From assembly GCA_964631835.1 (NCBI GenBank), contig CAZWAD010000007.1, forward strand, positions 62,001-126,000: a stretch of 64,000 nt of DNA, read 5' to 3'. Of this stretch, positions 8,794-17,173 are shown one piece after another (the first letter of the stretch is position 1; every line of letters starts with the position of its first letter). The position numbers and the translations under genes are program-made. Origin of the DNA: Bog-950 sp964631835 (GTDB taxonomy: Bacteria; Bacteroidota; Bacteroidia; Chitinophagales; LD1). The notes beneath the pieces were generated by a model. It did not search any database and had not been told where the DNA came from. It was given only the letters and a program-made list of their open reading frames with translations.

Positions 8794-9657
8794 TTAAACC
8801 TGCTTTTTGGGCACAGCAGGTGTTTTGGTTTCGTGGGCTAAAACAATGCCCTCCTGTTCAAAACGCTCCTTTACGCTCTTAAACAGGTCGCATTTCATAT
8901 CAAAGGCATCCTCGTTGCTGCGGGTCCAGATGTAAGCGCGAAGGCGCACCCCGGTATTCTCCAGCCCCACAAATTTCACCGGAACAATGTCGGCATTCGC
9001 TGTCCTCTGTCCGTAACTTCTGCCATCCAGAATCAGAGGGTGTTTCATGGCTTCTTCACGCATAATTTCCATGGCGCGGTTGTGGTTGCTCTCGTAATTG
9101 ATAATTACCTCGAAATGAAAAACCACACGCTTGTCCTTTATCGTTGAGTTGAGAATCTGCTCACGGCTAATGACCGAGTTGGGCACAACAATCCTGCGGT
9201 TTTCAATGCTCTTTAGTATCGTATGCCGTAATGTGATGTCCTCCACAACACCAACCTGGCTGTTGGAGAGCAGTTTGATATGGTCGCCCACGCTGAAAGG
9301 TTTGTAAATGACAATAAAAATTCCGCTGATGATGTTGCTGAATGCCTCCTGCGAGGCAAAACCAAGGATGGCTGCAAAAATCCCCGCACTGGCAAACAAA
9401 GTTTTGCCAATACCTTTAAGCCCCGGAATACTCCAGAAAATAAAGAAAGTGGCAGTAAGGAAAACAATAAGACTAACCGCATTTTGCAGAAATGAATAGT
9501 TGGTAGGATTCACATTCAACACCCGCGAGCTTTTGCGGATGTAACGTTTCAGAAGAACATTCAGCACCCTGCCAATAATGATGGCTACAACCAGAATGAC
9601 AACCGGTGTAATATAAGTTTCGAGCTTGCTGAAATTGGTGAGCAGGGTTAAAAACAT
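8794..9657 (-). CDS. MscS-family mechanosensitive ion channel
   Basis: A 287-residue small-conductance channel. The N-terminus has membrane helices at about 15-35, 60-80 and 85-110. The pore helix is GIFAAILGFASQEAFSNIISG, followed by the beta domain (FSVGDHIKL, GVVEDITLRHTIL, VPNSVI) typical of MscS. The C-terminal cytoplasmic domain is complete, and the tail is Pro/Lys-rich. The protein should open under membrane tension to release solutes. The promoter-like pair at 9662-9692 puts the -7 element only four bases from the ATG, so the message is probably leaderless. Confidence 0.9.
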   Translation of the reverse strand: MFLTLLTNFSKLETYITPVVILVVAIIIGRVLNVLLKRYIRKSSRVLNVNPTNYSFLQNAVSLIVFLTATFFIFWSIPGLKGIGKTLFASAGIFAAILGFASQEAFSNIISGIFIVIYKPFSVGDHIKLLSNSQVGVVEDITLRHTILKSIENRRIVVPNSVISREQILNSTIKDKRVVFHFEVIINYESNHNRAMEIMREEAMKHPLILDGRSYGQRTANADIVPVKFVGLENTGVRLRAYIWTRSNEDAFDMKCDLFKSVKERFEQEGIVLAHETKTPAVPKKQV

Positions 9658-9661
9658 AGCG

Positions 9662-9692
9662 CAATTTTACCCGATTATAACGCTAAAACAAA
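9662..9692 (-). promoter_or_regulatory. Bacteroidota-type promoter of the mscS gene
   Basis: On the minus strand, TTTG (9689-9692), a 19-base spacer and TAAAATTG (9662-9669) match TTTG-N19-TAnnTTTG with one mismatch. The start codon begins four bases downstream, which implies little or no 5' leader. Confidence 0.55.
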
Positions 9693-9732
9693 AGAAACAT
9701 TTGCCTCGGGGCGACAGGCGTACTGTTTCAAT

Positions 9733-9852
9733 CTACTTTTTACCATACCGCTCCATGTGGGGCAGCACCACCACCCCGTCATTGAGCATAAACTGAAGAC
9801 GGTAATAGTCAATGTTATCTTCTATCCAGTGCAGTTTAATGATACGGAATGG
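9733..9852 (-). pseudogene. Possible 3' gene remnant on the minus strand
   Basis: Reading leftward to the stop at 9733-9735, the last ~34 codons give a protein-like tail: LHWIEDNIDYYRLQF, then MLNDGVVVLPHMERYGKK. Upstream of about 9850 the frame stays open but becomes rich in odd residues (Cys, Arg). No start codon or full domain is seen. It may be the end of a gene whose 5' part was lost. The family was not recognised, and the overlapping plus-strand frame is an alternative reading. Confidence 0.35.
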
Positions 9853-10059
9853 GATGCTGCAACCAATGCAGTTATCTACATGGTGCTGGTATCTTCTCAG
9901 GCTGACTTTTCTAACGAGGAACTGGCAGGAGTTACTACCAAAACTCAGAAAGAACTGGGCGATTACGGTGTAGGTCAGCAGAAATGGGTGAGAATTGTTC
10001 CGCTGGGGCGCGAGTTCCCGGGAACCAAATCGGCACCAGCGTCAATTATTGTGAGATAG
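9757..10059 (+). pseudogene. Possible C-terminal gene remnant on the plus strand
   Basis: An open frame of 100 codons from a GTG. Only its second half looks like protein (NAVIYMVLVSSQADFSNEEL, TTKTQKELGDYG, VRIVPLGREFPGTKSAPAS). The first half overlaps, in the complementary frame, the more convincing minus-strand tail described at 9733-9852. The simplest reading is that two unrelated gene ends were joined by a deletion near 9845. No family was recognised. A short intact gene of unknown function cannot be excluded. Confidence 0.35.
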
Positions 10060-10156
10060 AAATGTGTGTATGGATTGTGAAATGAAATACGTTGTAAAAA
10101 ATGATTCAATATCATGAAAAGATAAGTTCCTTTGAACTTACGAAAACCACTAAATG

Positions 10157-10185
10157 AAAAGTCCAGCCATATTGGCGGGACTTTT
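10157..10185. terminator. Hairpin terminator upstream of the oxidoreductase stop codon
   Basis: AAAAGTCC-A-GCC and GGC-G-GGACTTTT pair around a short ATATT loop, with A/T runs on both sides, so it can act in both directions. It ends transcription of the oxidoreductase gene (minus strand). A second perfect hairpin (TAAGTTC-CTTT-GAACTTA, 10123-10140) lies just beyond it. Confidence 0.75.
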
Positions 10186-10203
10186 CTGTTTTTGGGGAAA
10201 CAG

Positions 10204-11202
10204 CTACTTCTTTACCACCAACTGGGCGTTAATCTTATCAAGAATCTGGTGAGCCAGATGCATGGCATTGTAACCATCGGGCACACTTACCGGCACCGGC
10301 TTGTTTTGTGTGATGGACTTATGGAATAACTCCAGTTCCAATTGAATGGCGTTTACGTCTTTTTTTTCAGCGGTTTCGTAGGTAATAAATTTTTTCGTGT
10401 TATCGGGCAGGTCAATTTCAAAGTGGTTGGTTTCGCCATTGGCAGATGGCATTTCATCTTCAATGCGGAAGAGGTCGCTTTTTTTCTTAAGAAAATCCAT
10501 GCTGATATAAGCCCCCGGCTGAAAAATCCGCATCTTGCGCATGCTCTTTACCGAAATACGGCTGGCAGTCATATTCACCACACAGCCATTGTCGAATTCC
10601 AGCCGCGCATTGGCAATGTCGGGGCTCTTGCTCAGGATTGCCACACCGCTGCTGCTTATTTTTTTTACGTTACCTTTCACTATGCTCAGCACTATATCAA
10701 TATCGTGAATCATCAGGTCGAGGACAACCGATACATCGGTTCCGCGCGGGTTAAATTCCGCCAGCCTGTGCACCTCGATAAAAAGAGGATTGACAATTTT
10801 ATTCTCTAAACCAAGCAGCGCGGGATTAAAGCGCTCTACATGCCCCACCATGGCTTTTACTCTTGCCTCTTCAACCAGGGAAACCAACTGCTTTGCTTCT
10901 TTCAGGCTTCCGGTCATAGGCTTTTCAATGAAGATATGCTTGCCCTTTTTTACAGCATCGTGTGCAATCTGGAAATGAGTAGTAGTGGGCGATACAATAT
11001 CAATGGCATCGCAGGCGGCAATCAGTTTTTGTGGCGAATCGAACCGCTCTATGCCGAATTCATCTATACATTTCTGCGAGTTCTTATCATCCGGGTCATA
11101 AAAACCTGCAATTTCATAACCGGCAATTTCTTTGAGAAGCTTAACGTGAATTTTTCCGAGATGACCGACACCGAAAATCCCGATGCGAACCTTTTTTGCC
11201 AT
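10204..11202 (-). CDS. Gfo/Idh/MocA-family oxidoreductase
   Basis: A 332-residue NAD(P)-dependent dehydrogenase. The N-terminal Rossmann fold shows the nucleotide loop GIFGVGHLGKIH (residues 8-19). HIFIEKPMTGSL (about 89-100) contains the conserved EKP. The segment MVGHVERFNPALL starts the C-terminal substrate domain, and the catalytic His is likely in LMIHDIDIVLSI. Relatives with GHVERFNPA are often UDP-N-acetylglucosamine 3-dehydrogenases in lipid A or surface-sugar pathways; that substrate is inference. The gene has no close operon partner. A dispersed repeat and the dinB promoter lie upstream. Confidence 0.88.
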   Translation of the reverse strand: MAKKVRIGIFGVGHLGKIHVKLLKEIAGYEIAGFYDPDDKNSQKCIDEFGIERFDSPQKLIAACDAIDIVSPTTTHFQIAHDAVKKGKHIFIEKPMTGSLKEAKQLVSLVEEARVKAMVGHVERFNPALLGLENKIVNPLFIEVHRLAEFNPRGTDVSVVLDLMIHDIDIVLSIVKGNVKKISSSGVAILSKSPDIANARLEFDNGCVVNMTASRISVKSMRKMRIFQPGAYISMDFLKKKSDLFRIEDEMPSANGETNHFEIDLPDNTKKFITYETAEKKDVNAIQLELELFHKSITQNKPVPVSVPDGYNAMHLAHQILDKINAQLVVKK

Positions 11203-11307
11203 TAGGCGAATATATGCGTTTGGGAAAAGTGAGCGCTGTACTAATAGCTCATTTTTGCAAACAAAATTGTGGACTGAACGGAGAAATAGCCGTCTCTTTT
11301 TAGGTTA

Positions 11308-11340
11308 GTGTCACGCTGAGCTTGTCGAAGCGCTTTACAC
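11308..11340. repeat. Short palindromic dispersed element
   Basis: The core GTCACGCTGAGCTTGTCGAA belongs to the abundant intergenic family with a GTCA(C/T)xCTGAG end and a GTCGAAG block. It is flanked by GTGT and ACAC and lies between the divergent oxidoreductase and dinB genes. Its start resembles the GTCATCCTGAG end of the longer repeats at 1872 and 57636. Confidence 0.55.
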
Positions 11341-11341
11341 T

Positions 11342-11371
11342 ATTGAACCTAAATACCTTCTTATATCTTTG
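11342..11371 (+). promoter_or_regulatory. Bacteroidota-type promoter of dinB
   Basis: ATTG (11342-11345), an 18-base spacer and a perfect TATCTTTG (11364-11371). The dinB ATG begins eight bases after the -7 element, so the transcript would be leaderless or nearly so. No LexA-type box was recognised. Confidence 0.55.
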
Positions 11372-11378
11372 ACAACTC

Positions 11379-12608
11379 ATGCAAACGCTAATTCTCCACC
11401 TTGACCTCGATTCGTTTTTTGTGTCGGTAGAGCGGCTCTTTGACCGCGGTTTAATCGGCAAACCGGTGATTGTGGGTGGAACGAGCACGCGGGGAGTGGT
11501 ATCTTCGTGTAGTTACGAGGCACGGCAGTTTGGAATTCACAGCGCCATGCCTACCGTTAAAGCAAAAAGACTTTGTCCCCATGCTATTTTCCTGTGGGGA
11601 AGGCATGAGGAGTATAGCCGTTATTCAAAAATGGTGACAGATATTATTGCTGCGCGCGCTCCGTTGTTCGAGAAAGCTTCGGTGGATGAGTTTTACATTG
11701 ACCTCACCGGCATGGATAGATATTTTGGTGCGTATAAATGGAGCAGTGAGTTACGGCAGGAGATTATCAGCAAAACCAAACTTCCTATTTCCTGGGGGCT
11801 TTCCATCAACAAAATGCTGGCGAAGATGGCTACCAACGAGGCCAAACCGAACGGGCAATACATGATTGAATTGGGAAGGGAACAGGAATTCCTCGACCCG
11901 AAACCGGTAGGGAAAATTCCCTTTTGCGGTGAAAAGACCGAAAAGTTTCTGAACGAAAAAGGAATAAAAACCATTTACGATTTGCGGCAGTTTTCGAAAG
12001 AGGCTTTGTATGAATGGTTGGGTAAACACGGAACGGATTTATGGGAGCGTGCACATGGAAGAGCCACCACCGCAATTCATGCCTATCATGAGCCTAAAAG
12101 CATGAGCAGCGAAAGAACTTTCGACAAGGATTCTGATGATGCCGATTGGCTGAAAAAAATTATTATTTCTCTCATTGAAAAACTGGCATTTGAATTACGC
12201 GAGGAGAAAAAAAACACTAAATGTGTAGCCGTTAAAATCCGGTACAGCGATTTTTCGACTCACACCAAACAACTTGCTATTCCGGTTACCTCCAATTCAA
12301 AAGTGTTGATGGAAAAAGCGCTGCATTTGTTCGATGTGATTTATGAAACGGGAAGAAAGGTGAGGCTTGTGGGCGTAAAGTTTTCAGATTTGGAGGACGG
12401 TAATTATCAAATCAACCTGTTTGACGACCGCGAAAAAGATATTCTGCTTTACAAAGCTATTGACGAAATGAAAACCAAGCACGGCAGCGGTAAAATTACT
12501 CTGGCACAGAACCTCAACCCGGAGAAGATGACGCAACACGATTCACGTGCCGCGCTTCACAAAGTGGCTAAACGTGAAAAGACTACACCCAAAAACAAGC
12601 AAGGTTAA
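11379..12608 (+). CDS. dinB: DNA polymerase IV (Y-family, DinB)
   Basis: A 409-residue translesion polymerase. Catalytic carboxylates are D9 (LHLDLDSFF) and D103-E104 (SVDEFYIDL). The YEAR segment (SYEARQFGI) and the WGLSINKMLAKMAT signature of the palm are present. A helix-hairpin-helix thumb follows (KTIYDLRQF...LGKHGTDLWERAHG). A beta-clamp-binding peptide, QINLF at 344-348, lies inside a basic C-terminal tail. The enzyme bypasses lesions without proofreading. It is followed 22 bases later by a secreted protein gene on the same strand. Confidence 0.95.
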   Translation: MQTLILHLDLDSFFVSVERLFDRGLIGKPVIVGGTSTRGVVSSCSYEARQFGIHSAMPTVKAKRLCPHAIFLWGRHEEYSRYSKMVTDIIAARAPLFEKASVDEFYIDLTGMDRYFGAYKWSSELRQEIISKTKLPISWGLSINKMLAKMATNEAKPNGQYMIELGREQEFLDPKPVGKIPFCGEKTEKFLNEKGIKTIYDLRQFSKEALYEWLGKHGTDLWERAHGRATTAIHAYHEPKSMSSERTFDKDSDDADWLKKIIISLIEKLAFELREEKKNTKCVAVKIRYSDFSTHTKQLAIPVTSNSKVLMEKALHLFDVIYETGRKVRLVGVKFSDLEDGNYQINLFDDREKDILLYKAIDEMKTKHGSGKITLAQNLNPEKMTQHDSRAALHKVAKREKTTPKNKQG

Positions 12609-12630
12609 TTGTGGAATTTGAAAATCGCTG

Positions 12631-13725
12631 ATGAAAAATATCTTCGTGCATCAAAAATTAAGATTCCTGGTTAAAACATCTTTTTTCATTTCTCTTTTGT
12701 GTATTCAGGTTTCTGTATTCGGAAATTATTCAGGTGAAGATATGCTGGGTATTCTTGACTCTGAGACCAGTTCCCAAGCGTTTAAAAACTTTAAGCAGTA
12801 TTGGAGCCTGGATAAAGATTTCGCTTGTCCTAAAAACGGAATTAAAGTTTTTGTGAACAGCGTTAGCAACAAGGTAGAAGGCCTTTTGCTTACGGGGGAA
12901 GGTTTTCAGCTTAACGGTAAAATCTTCAATGGTTTTTCGGCCTCTTTGCCGCTTGGAATTCTATGGGATGATGATGTATCCTTTTTAAAGGAAAAACTTG
13001 CTGAAGGGCAAAAACTGGCGGGAAGGAATACTTTGAAATTTTATAATGGAGGATGTGCAGTTGAAGTGTCATTTAACAACACGGACCTCAGTGAAATATC
13101 AGCGGTTAAATTTTATCTTGAAGTAAAAAAGAACCGGGTTACTGAAGAGCCTGTTGCTGTTCAAAAAGAGCCGGCAGTAAAAGCCAAGCTTGCAGAAAAG
13201 AGAAAGCAGTTTGAAGAAATACCATTTACAGTTACAAATACCAAAACTTTAAGCCGGGAGATAAACGGTAAAACAACGTCTTTCAAACAAGCGGTATTGA
13301 ATGTGTTCGATGCTTACCACGAATCAGCATTCAGTTCTATAAAAGGAGATGCGCGCAAATCGAAAAATTTGTGGAACTATAAGTTTACATACTCAACGAA
13401 GCTGAAAATTCCGGGAGAGAAGTTCAATATGCTTTACAGTTTTCCGTTTATCAACTCTCCGCTCGATTTTGTTTCGGTAATAAAGGAGTCGGATGAATTT
13501 GACGGCTCAATAGAATCAGCTTACAGAAACTTCGAGAAAAAACTGACAGAGAATTTTCCGGCAGAAGAAGGCTGGGTTTCTTCCTGTATTTATAACAAGG
13601 AATCCAAGCGGCTGCCCAATCTGGAATTCAGAAATGACAAATACGGTGCGGTTATTCTGGATTACTCCAGGAACCCTAACGGTAAGCATGTCGTTTATCT
13701 GCGCTTTCTATTGTTTTCCAGCTAA
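12631..13725 (+). CDS. Secreted protein of unknown function
   Basis: A 364-residue protein with a long basic N-terminus and one hydrophobic segment (FLVKTSFFISLLCIQVSVFG, about 12-31), a signal peptide or membrane anchor. The mature part is mixed alpha/beta without cysteine motifs. It has a Lys/Glu/Ala-rich linker near 170-195 (EEPVAVQKEPAVKAKLAEKR) that separates two domains. No known family was recognised and no T9SS C-terminus is present. It may be read through from dinB (22-base gap), and it ends three bases from the convergent membrane-protein gene. Confidence 0.7.
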   Translation: MKNIFVHQKLRFLVKTSFFISLLCIQVSVFGNYSGEDMLGILDSETSSQAFKNFKQYWSLDKDFACPKNGIKVFVNSVSNKVEGLLLTGEGFQLNGKIFNGFSASLPLGILWDDDVSFLKEKLAEGQKLAGRNTLKFYNGGCAVEVSFNNTDLSEISAVKFYLEVKKNRVTEEPVAVQKEPAVKAKLAEKRKQFEEIPFTVTNTKTLSREINGKTTSFKQAVLNVFDAYHESAFSSIKGDARKSKNLWNYKFTYSTKLKIPGEKFNMLYSFPFINSPLDFVSVIKESDEFDGSIESAYRNFEKKLTENFPAEEGWVSSCIYNKESKRLPNLEFRNDKYGAVILDYSRNPNGKHVVYLRFLLFSS

Positions 13726-13728
13726 TAC

Positions 13729-15087
13729 TCAGCGCAATTCGGTTTTCGTTGTGGTGTAGAAATTTTTCATGCATTTATCTGCCCACCAGGTTGTATCACC
13801 TTTCACATCCACTATCTGAAAAATTTCCGGAATAGATGTGAGTTGTGGTATAGGAAATTCCGGGTTAAGAATAATTGTTTTTTGACGCTCTTTAAAAGCA
13901 GTTTGGTAGGTGGCAAAATTGTTTTTCCTGAAGCCGGAAACAATTTTCAAGCTATTACCCGAAAAACACATGAAAAGGATGCCAATGATTAAAAGAAGGA
14001 GACGGATTTTTTCATCTTTCAGGAAAGTGAGTTTTTGATAAAGAGAAAATTTATGTGAAACGGAAATCAGAAACAAAACCCATAACAAAATGAAAAAGAA
14101 AAAAACAAAATTGATGGTACGATGCTGACCTAAGACTCCGGTAGCAAAATAAGGAAGGAAAGAACCGGAGAAAACAACCAAAATCAAAAAAGCAAAAATG
14201 AGTTTGTAATCTATCTGCTGAAGGAATTTGTTTTGGATTTTATCCGCTTGCGAAACCACCACTAAGCTTAATGCCCAAAATGAAATAGAGTAACTCCAGT
14301 TTCCGGTGAAACGAATGGTTTGCAGAGAAGAATAATATAGCGAATGAAAAAAGTCGTGGCTTTCGGTAAATGCATTCCCTCTTACCAGATTTCCAGGTGA
14401 GAAAAAAACAAATGCCGATGAGATTAATGCTACACCAAAATGAATGAAAGCTGCTTTTCCCCTTGCCCCGGTGTAAAATACAAGCATACATAAATAAAGC
14501 AGCGGAATTAGCAGAGCCGCATTTTCGTTGAAGCCGATTGAAGCTATCAGTAGTAAGAAAGAAAACAGTGTGAAGAATGTTTTACGCTTCCCATTTGCTG
14601 AAAATAATTTGAAGAAAAACAAAAGCTGAAGAATCAAACAGATGTTGCCGAAGTGATAATTGACAATTCCTATATACCAGTAAACTCCCTCGGTAATATT
14701 AGGCATGTAGTTTAGATAGAAAAGAGTCAGTAAAAGGGAAACAGTCATAGCAACAAGCCCTTTCACTTCAGGAAAAACTTCACCGATAAAAATGTAAATT
14801 GAAAGAGGAGTTATTAGCAAGGCGAAAACGAAAACCAGCCTGTAGCAAAGAAGTTTGCCGGTAAGCAGAGGGTGAAACTGCACAAGGATATCCGATGTGA
14901 ATCTTCCGTTCCAATACAAGTATTGGTCGAGGAATTTTTGGATAAACGTAATTTTTTCAGAAGCGGTCCAGCCAAAGCAAAAATCATCGGCAAAAGGCAG
15001 TGCATAAAAACAAATAATGAAATAAGGCAGGAGTGCGAGAAATAAAACAGACAAGATAAAAAAGTAACTCCACCGGTTATACTTCAT
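13729..15087 (-). CDS. Polytopic membrane protein, DUF6056-like (GT-C type topology)
   Basis: A 452-residue protein with about ten to twelve membrane helices. ATG 15087 (MKYNRWSYFFILSVLFL) is preferred; extending to the TTG at 15123 would run through the metK terminator. The first periplasmic loop has ALPFADDFCFGWTA and WNGRFTSDILVQ, the acidic first loop seen in DUF6056 and many GT-C glycosyltransferases. A soluble C-terminal tail of ~70 residues follows. It probably transfers sugars or makes a surface polymer, but that is inference from topology. The start codon sits directly after the T-run of the metK terminator, so its own promoter must lie within or next to the end of metK. Confidence 0.75.
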   Translation of the reverse strand: MKYNRWSYFFILSVLFLALLPYFIICFYALPFADDFCFGWTASEKITFIQKFLDQYLYWNGRFTSDILVQFHPLLTGKLLCYRLVFVFALLITPLSIYIFIGEVFPEVKGLVAMTVSLLLTLFYLNYMPNITEGVYWYIGIVNYHFGNICLILQLLFFFKLFSANGKRKTFFTLFSFLLLIASIGFNENAALLIPLLYLCMLVFYTGARGKAAFIHFGVALISSAFVFFSPGNLVRGNAFTESHDFFHSLYYSSLQTIRFTGNWSYSISFWALSLVVVSQADKIQNKFLQQIDYKLIFAFLILVVFSGSFLPYFATGVLGQHRTINFVFFFFILLWVLFLISVSHKFSLYQKLTFLKDEKIRLLLLIIGILFMCFSGNSLKIVSGFRKNNFATYQTAFKERQKTIILNPEFPIPQLTSIPEIFQIVDVKGDTTWWADKCMKNFYTTTKTELR

Positions 15088-15119
15088 AAAAAACAAAAGG
15101 GGCGATTGAAATCGCCCCT
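15088..15119 (-). terminator. Rho-independent terminator of metK
   Basis: On the minus strand, AGGGGCGAT-TTCA-ATCGCCCCT is a perfect 9-bp stem with a four-base loop, followed by TTTTGTTTTTT. The ATG of the next gene comes immediately after the T-run. Confidence 0.85.
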
Positions 15120-15145
15120 GCAAAGTATAAATTAGAATTAAGAAA

Positions 15146-16423
15146 TCACTTCAGCCCGAAAGCAGTTTTCACTTTTGAAACATAATCGAGCTTTTCCCAA
15201 GGGAATAACTCCACGCTAACCGTTTTTTCGTTTGCTTTTCCTTTGTTGAAAGTTTTCTTTACGGTTTGTGGCTTACGGCCTACGTGACCATACGAAGCTG
15301 TTTCACTATAAATGGGGGTGCGAAGCTTAAAACGCTGCTCAATCGCATAAGGCCGCATGTCGAAAATCTTCTCTACTTTTTCAGCAATAGCACCGTCATG
15401 CAGTTTTACTTTTGCAGAGCCTTTGGTATCAACAAAAATTCCTACCGGTGCCGCGACACCAATCGCATATGCCACTTGAACTAACACCTCATCACAAACT
15501 CCGGCAGCTACAAGGTTCTTTGCAATATGGCGGGTGGCATAAGCGGCCGAGCGGTCCACTTTGCTTGGGTCTTTTCCGCTGAAGGCACCACCACCATGCG
15601 CTCCCCGTCCACCGTAAGTGTCAACAATAATCTTTCTTCCGGTCAAACCGGTATCGCCATGAGGTCCTCCGATAACAAACTTTCCGGTGGGGTTAACGTG
15701 GTATTTTATTTTGTCGTTGAACAGGGACTGTACACGCTTCGGCAGTTTCGCCTTAACTCGCGGAATGAGAATATTAATAACGTCTTCCTTAATCTTCTTC
15801 AGCATCACTGAATCCGTATCAAAATCATCGTGCTGTGTGGAAACCACAATAGCATCAATGCGAACCGGTTTATTGTTATCGTCATACTCAATCGTTACCT
15901 GGCTCTTAGCATCAGGGCGCAGATATTTCATCTGCTTGCCTTCTCTCCGGATTGCGGAAAGTTCCTGTAAAAGTGAGTGTGCTAACTCAAGGGGTAGCGG
16001 CATGTAATTATCAGTTTCACGACAGGCATAGCCAAACATCATTCCCTGGTCGCCCGCACCCTGTGCGTTAGCGCGCGATTCAAAGTCGCTTTTTGTTTTT
16101 CGGTCAACTCCGCGGTTGATGTCGGCACTCTGCTCATGAATAGCTGAAAAAATTCCACATGAATTTGCCTCAAACATATATTCTGCTTTGGTGTAGCCTA
16201 TTTTTCGGATAACCTCGCGGGCAATTTCCTGAACATCGAGATAAGCGCCAGACTTTACCTCACCCGCAAGCACCACTTGCCCGGTTGTTACTAATGTTTC
16301 GCAGGCAACCTTGCTTTGCGGGTCATAAGCAAGAAACTGGTCAATAAGTGCATCGGAAATCTGGTCGGCAACTTTATCGGGATGACCTTCTGACACAGAT
16401 TCGGAGGTAAACAAATATGGCAT
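15146..16423 (-). CDS. metK: S-adenosylmethionine synthase
   Basis: A 425-residue enzyme making S-adenosylmethionine from methionine and ATP. Family motifs are complete: TSESVSEGHPDK with H14 and D16, GAGDQGMMFGYA (methionine/ATP loop), and the P-loop-like GGAFSGKDPSKVDRSAAY. It is somewhat longer than the E. coli enzyme (about 384), with the extra length in the central region, as in other Bacteroidota. It is monocistronic, with a promoter at 16444-16474 and a strong terminator. No SAM riboswitch was recognised in the 20-base leader. Confidence 0.96.
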   Translation of the reverse strand: MPYLFTSESVSEGHPDKVADQISDALIDQFLAYDPQSKVACETLVTTGQVVLAGEVKSGAYLDVQEIAREVIRKIGYTKAEYMFEANSCGIFSAIHEQSADINRGVDRKTKSDFESRANAQGAGDQGMMFGYACRETDNYMPLPLELAHSLLQELSAIRREGKQMKYLRPDAKSQVTIEYDDNNKPVRIDAIVVSTQHDDFDTDSVMLKKIKEDVINILIPRVKAKLPKRVQSLFNDKIKYHVNPTGKFVIGGPHGDTGLTGRKIIVDTYGGRGAHGGGAFSGKDPSKVDRSAAYATRHIAKNLVAAGVCDEVLVQVAYAIGVAAPVGIFVDTKGSAKVKLHDGAIAEKVEKIFDMRPYAIEQRFKLRTPIYSETASYGHVGRKPQTVKKTFNKGKANEKTVSVELFPWEKLDYVSKVKTAFGLK

Positions 16424-16443
16424 GAATTGAAATTTTAGAGGGG

Positions 16444-16474
16444 CGAAAATAATTTTATTCTACCTTTCGGCAAA
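16444..16474 (-). promoter_or_regulatory. Bacteroidota-type promoter of metK
   Basis: On the minus strand, TTTG (16471-16474), exactly 19 bases and TATTTTCG (16444-16451) give a one-mismatch fit to TTTG-N19-TAnnTTTG. The start codon is 20 bases downstream. A TACCTTTC element at 16461-16468 on the plus strand could serve the divergent TfoX-N gene. Confidence 0.6.
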
Positions 16475-16483
16475 GATTTCCAC

Positions 16484-16828
16484 ATGGCATACGATGAGAA
16501 GTTAGCAGAACGGATTCGAGAAGCATTACAGGATGAGGAAGGAGTAATTGAAAAGAAAATGTTTGGCGGGTTATGCTTCATGATGCGTGGCAGAATGTTT
16601 TGCGGAATTGTAAAAGATGACCTGATGGTACGCTGTCTGCCCGAACGCTATGAGGAACTGCTCGAAAAACCAGGCGCTCGTGAAATGGATTTTACCGGCA
16701 AGCCAATGAAAGGATTTTTATATGTGGAATCTGAAGAATTAAAAACGTCTAGGCAATTGAAATGGTGGATTGAAGCAGGAGTGGAGTTTGTGATGAAACC
16801 ACAACTAAAGAAAAAAAAGAAGAGATAA
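16484..16828 (+). CDS. TfoX N-terminal domain protein
   Basis: A 114-residue single-domain protein. It opens with the helix of the TfoX_N family (MAYDEKLAERIREAL) and has the signature KKMFGGLCFMMRGRMFCGI, then MVRCLPERYEELL and MDFTGKPMKGFLYV. A polylysine tail (KKKKKKR) ends it. Full-length TfoX/Sxy is a competence regulator, but stand-alone N-domain proteins like this one have no established function. It is followed after five bases by the YjbR-family gene; the two are probably cotranscribed, and such pairs recur in Bacteroidota. Confidence 0.85.
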   Translation: MAYDEKLAERIREALQDEEGVIEKKMFGGLCFMMRGRMFCGIVKDDLMVRCLPERYEELLEKPGAREMDFTGKPMKGFLYVESEELKTSRQLKWWIEAGVEFVMKPQLKKKKKR

Positions 16829-16833
16829 ATGTA

Positions 16834-17172
16834 ATGGTTACTATCAATTTGTTTAGAGAGTGGGCATTGTCTTTGCCCGATACCGAAGAGTTGCCGCATT
16901 TTGAATTGATTTCCTTCAGGTACAAAAAGAAAATATTTGCAACATATTGGGAAAAAGAAAACCGTGCAATGCTGAAACTTTCAGAGGTTAATCAAAGTGT
17001 ATTCTGTTCTTTTGATAAAACTGTTTTCTTTCCCGTTCCCAATAAGTGGGGCAAAAGCGGAGCCACATTTGTTGAGTTGAAAAAGGTGAGGAAGGATATG
17101 TTTAAGGATGCATTGACTACTGCTTATAATGAAGTTGCACAGCAAAAGAATTTTAAAAAGAAGAAACATTAG
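16834..17172 (+). CDS. MmcQ/YjbR family protein
   Basis: A 112-residue protein of the YjbR/CyaY-like fold. It shows WALSLPDTEELPHF near the N-terminus, the strand pattern FRYKKKIFATYWEKENRAMLK, and the closing TAYNEVAQQK helix of the family. Function is unestablished; a DNA-binding or iron-chaperone-like role has been suggested from fold alone. The tail is lysine-rich like that of its upstream neighbour. The stop codon lies one base from the convergent E1 dehydrogenase stop. Confidence 0.85.
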   Translation: MVTINLFREWALSLPDTEELPHFELISFRYKKKIFATYWEKENRAMLKLSEVNQSVFCSFDKTVFFPVPNKWGKSGATFVELKKVRKDMFKDALTTAYNEVAQQKNFKKKKH

Positions 17173-17173
17173 G

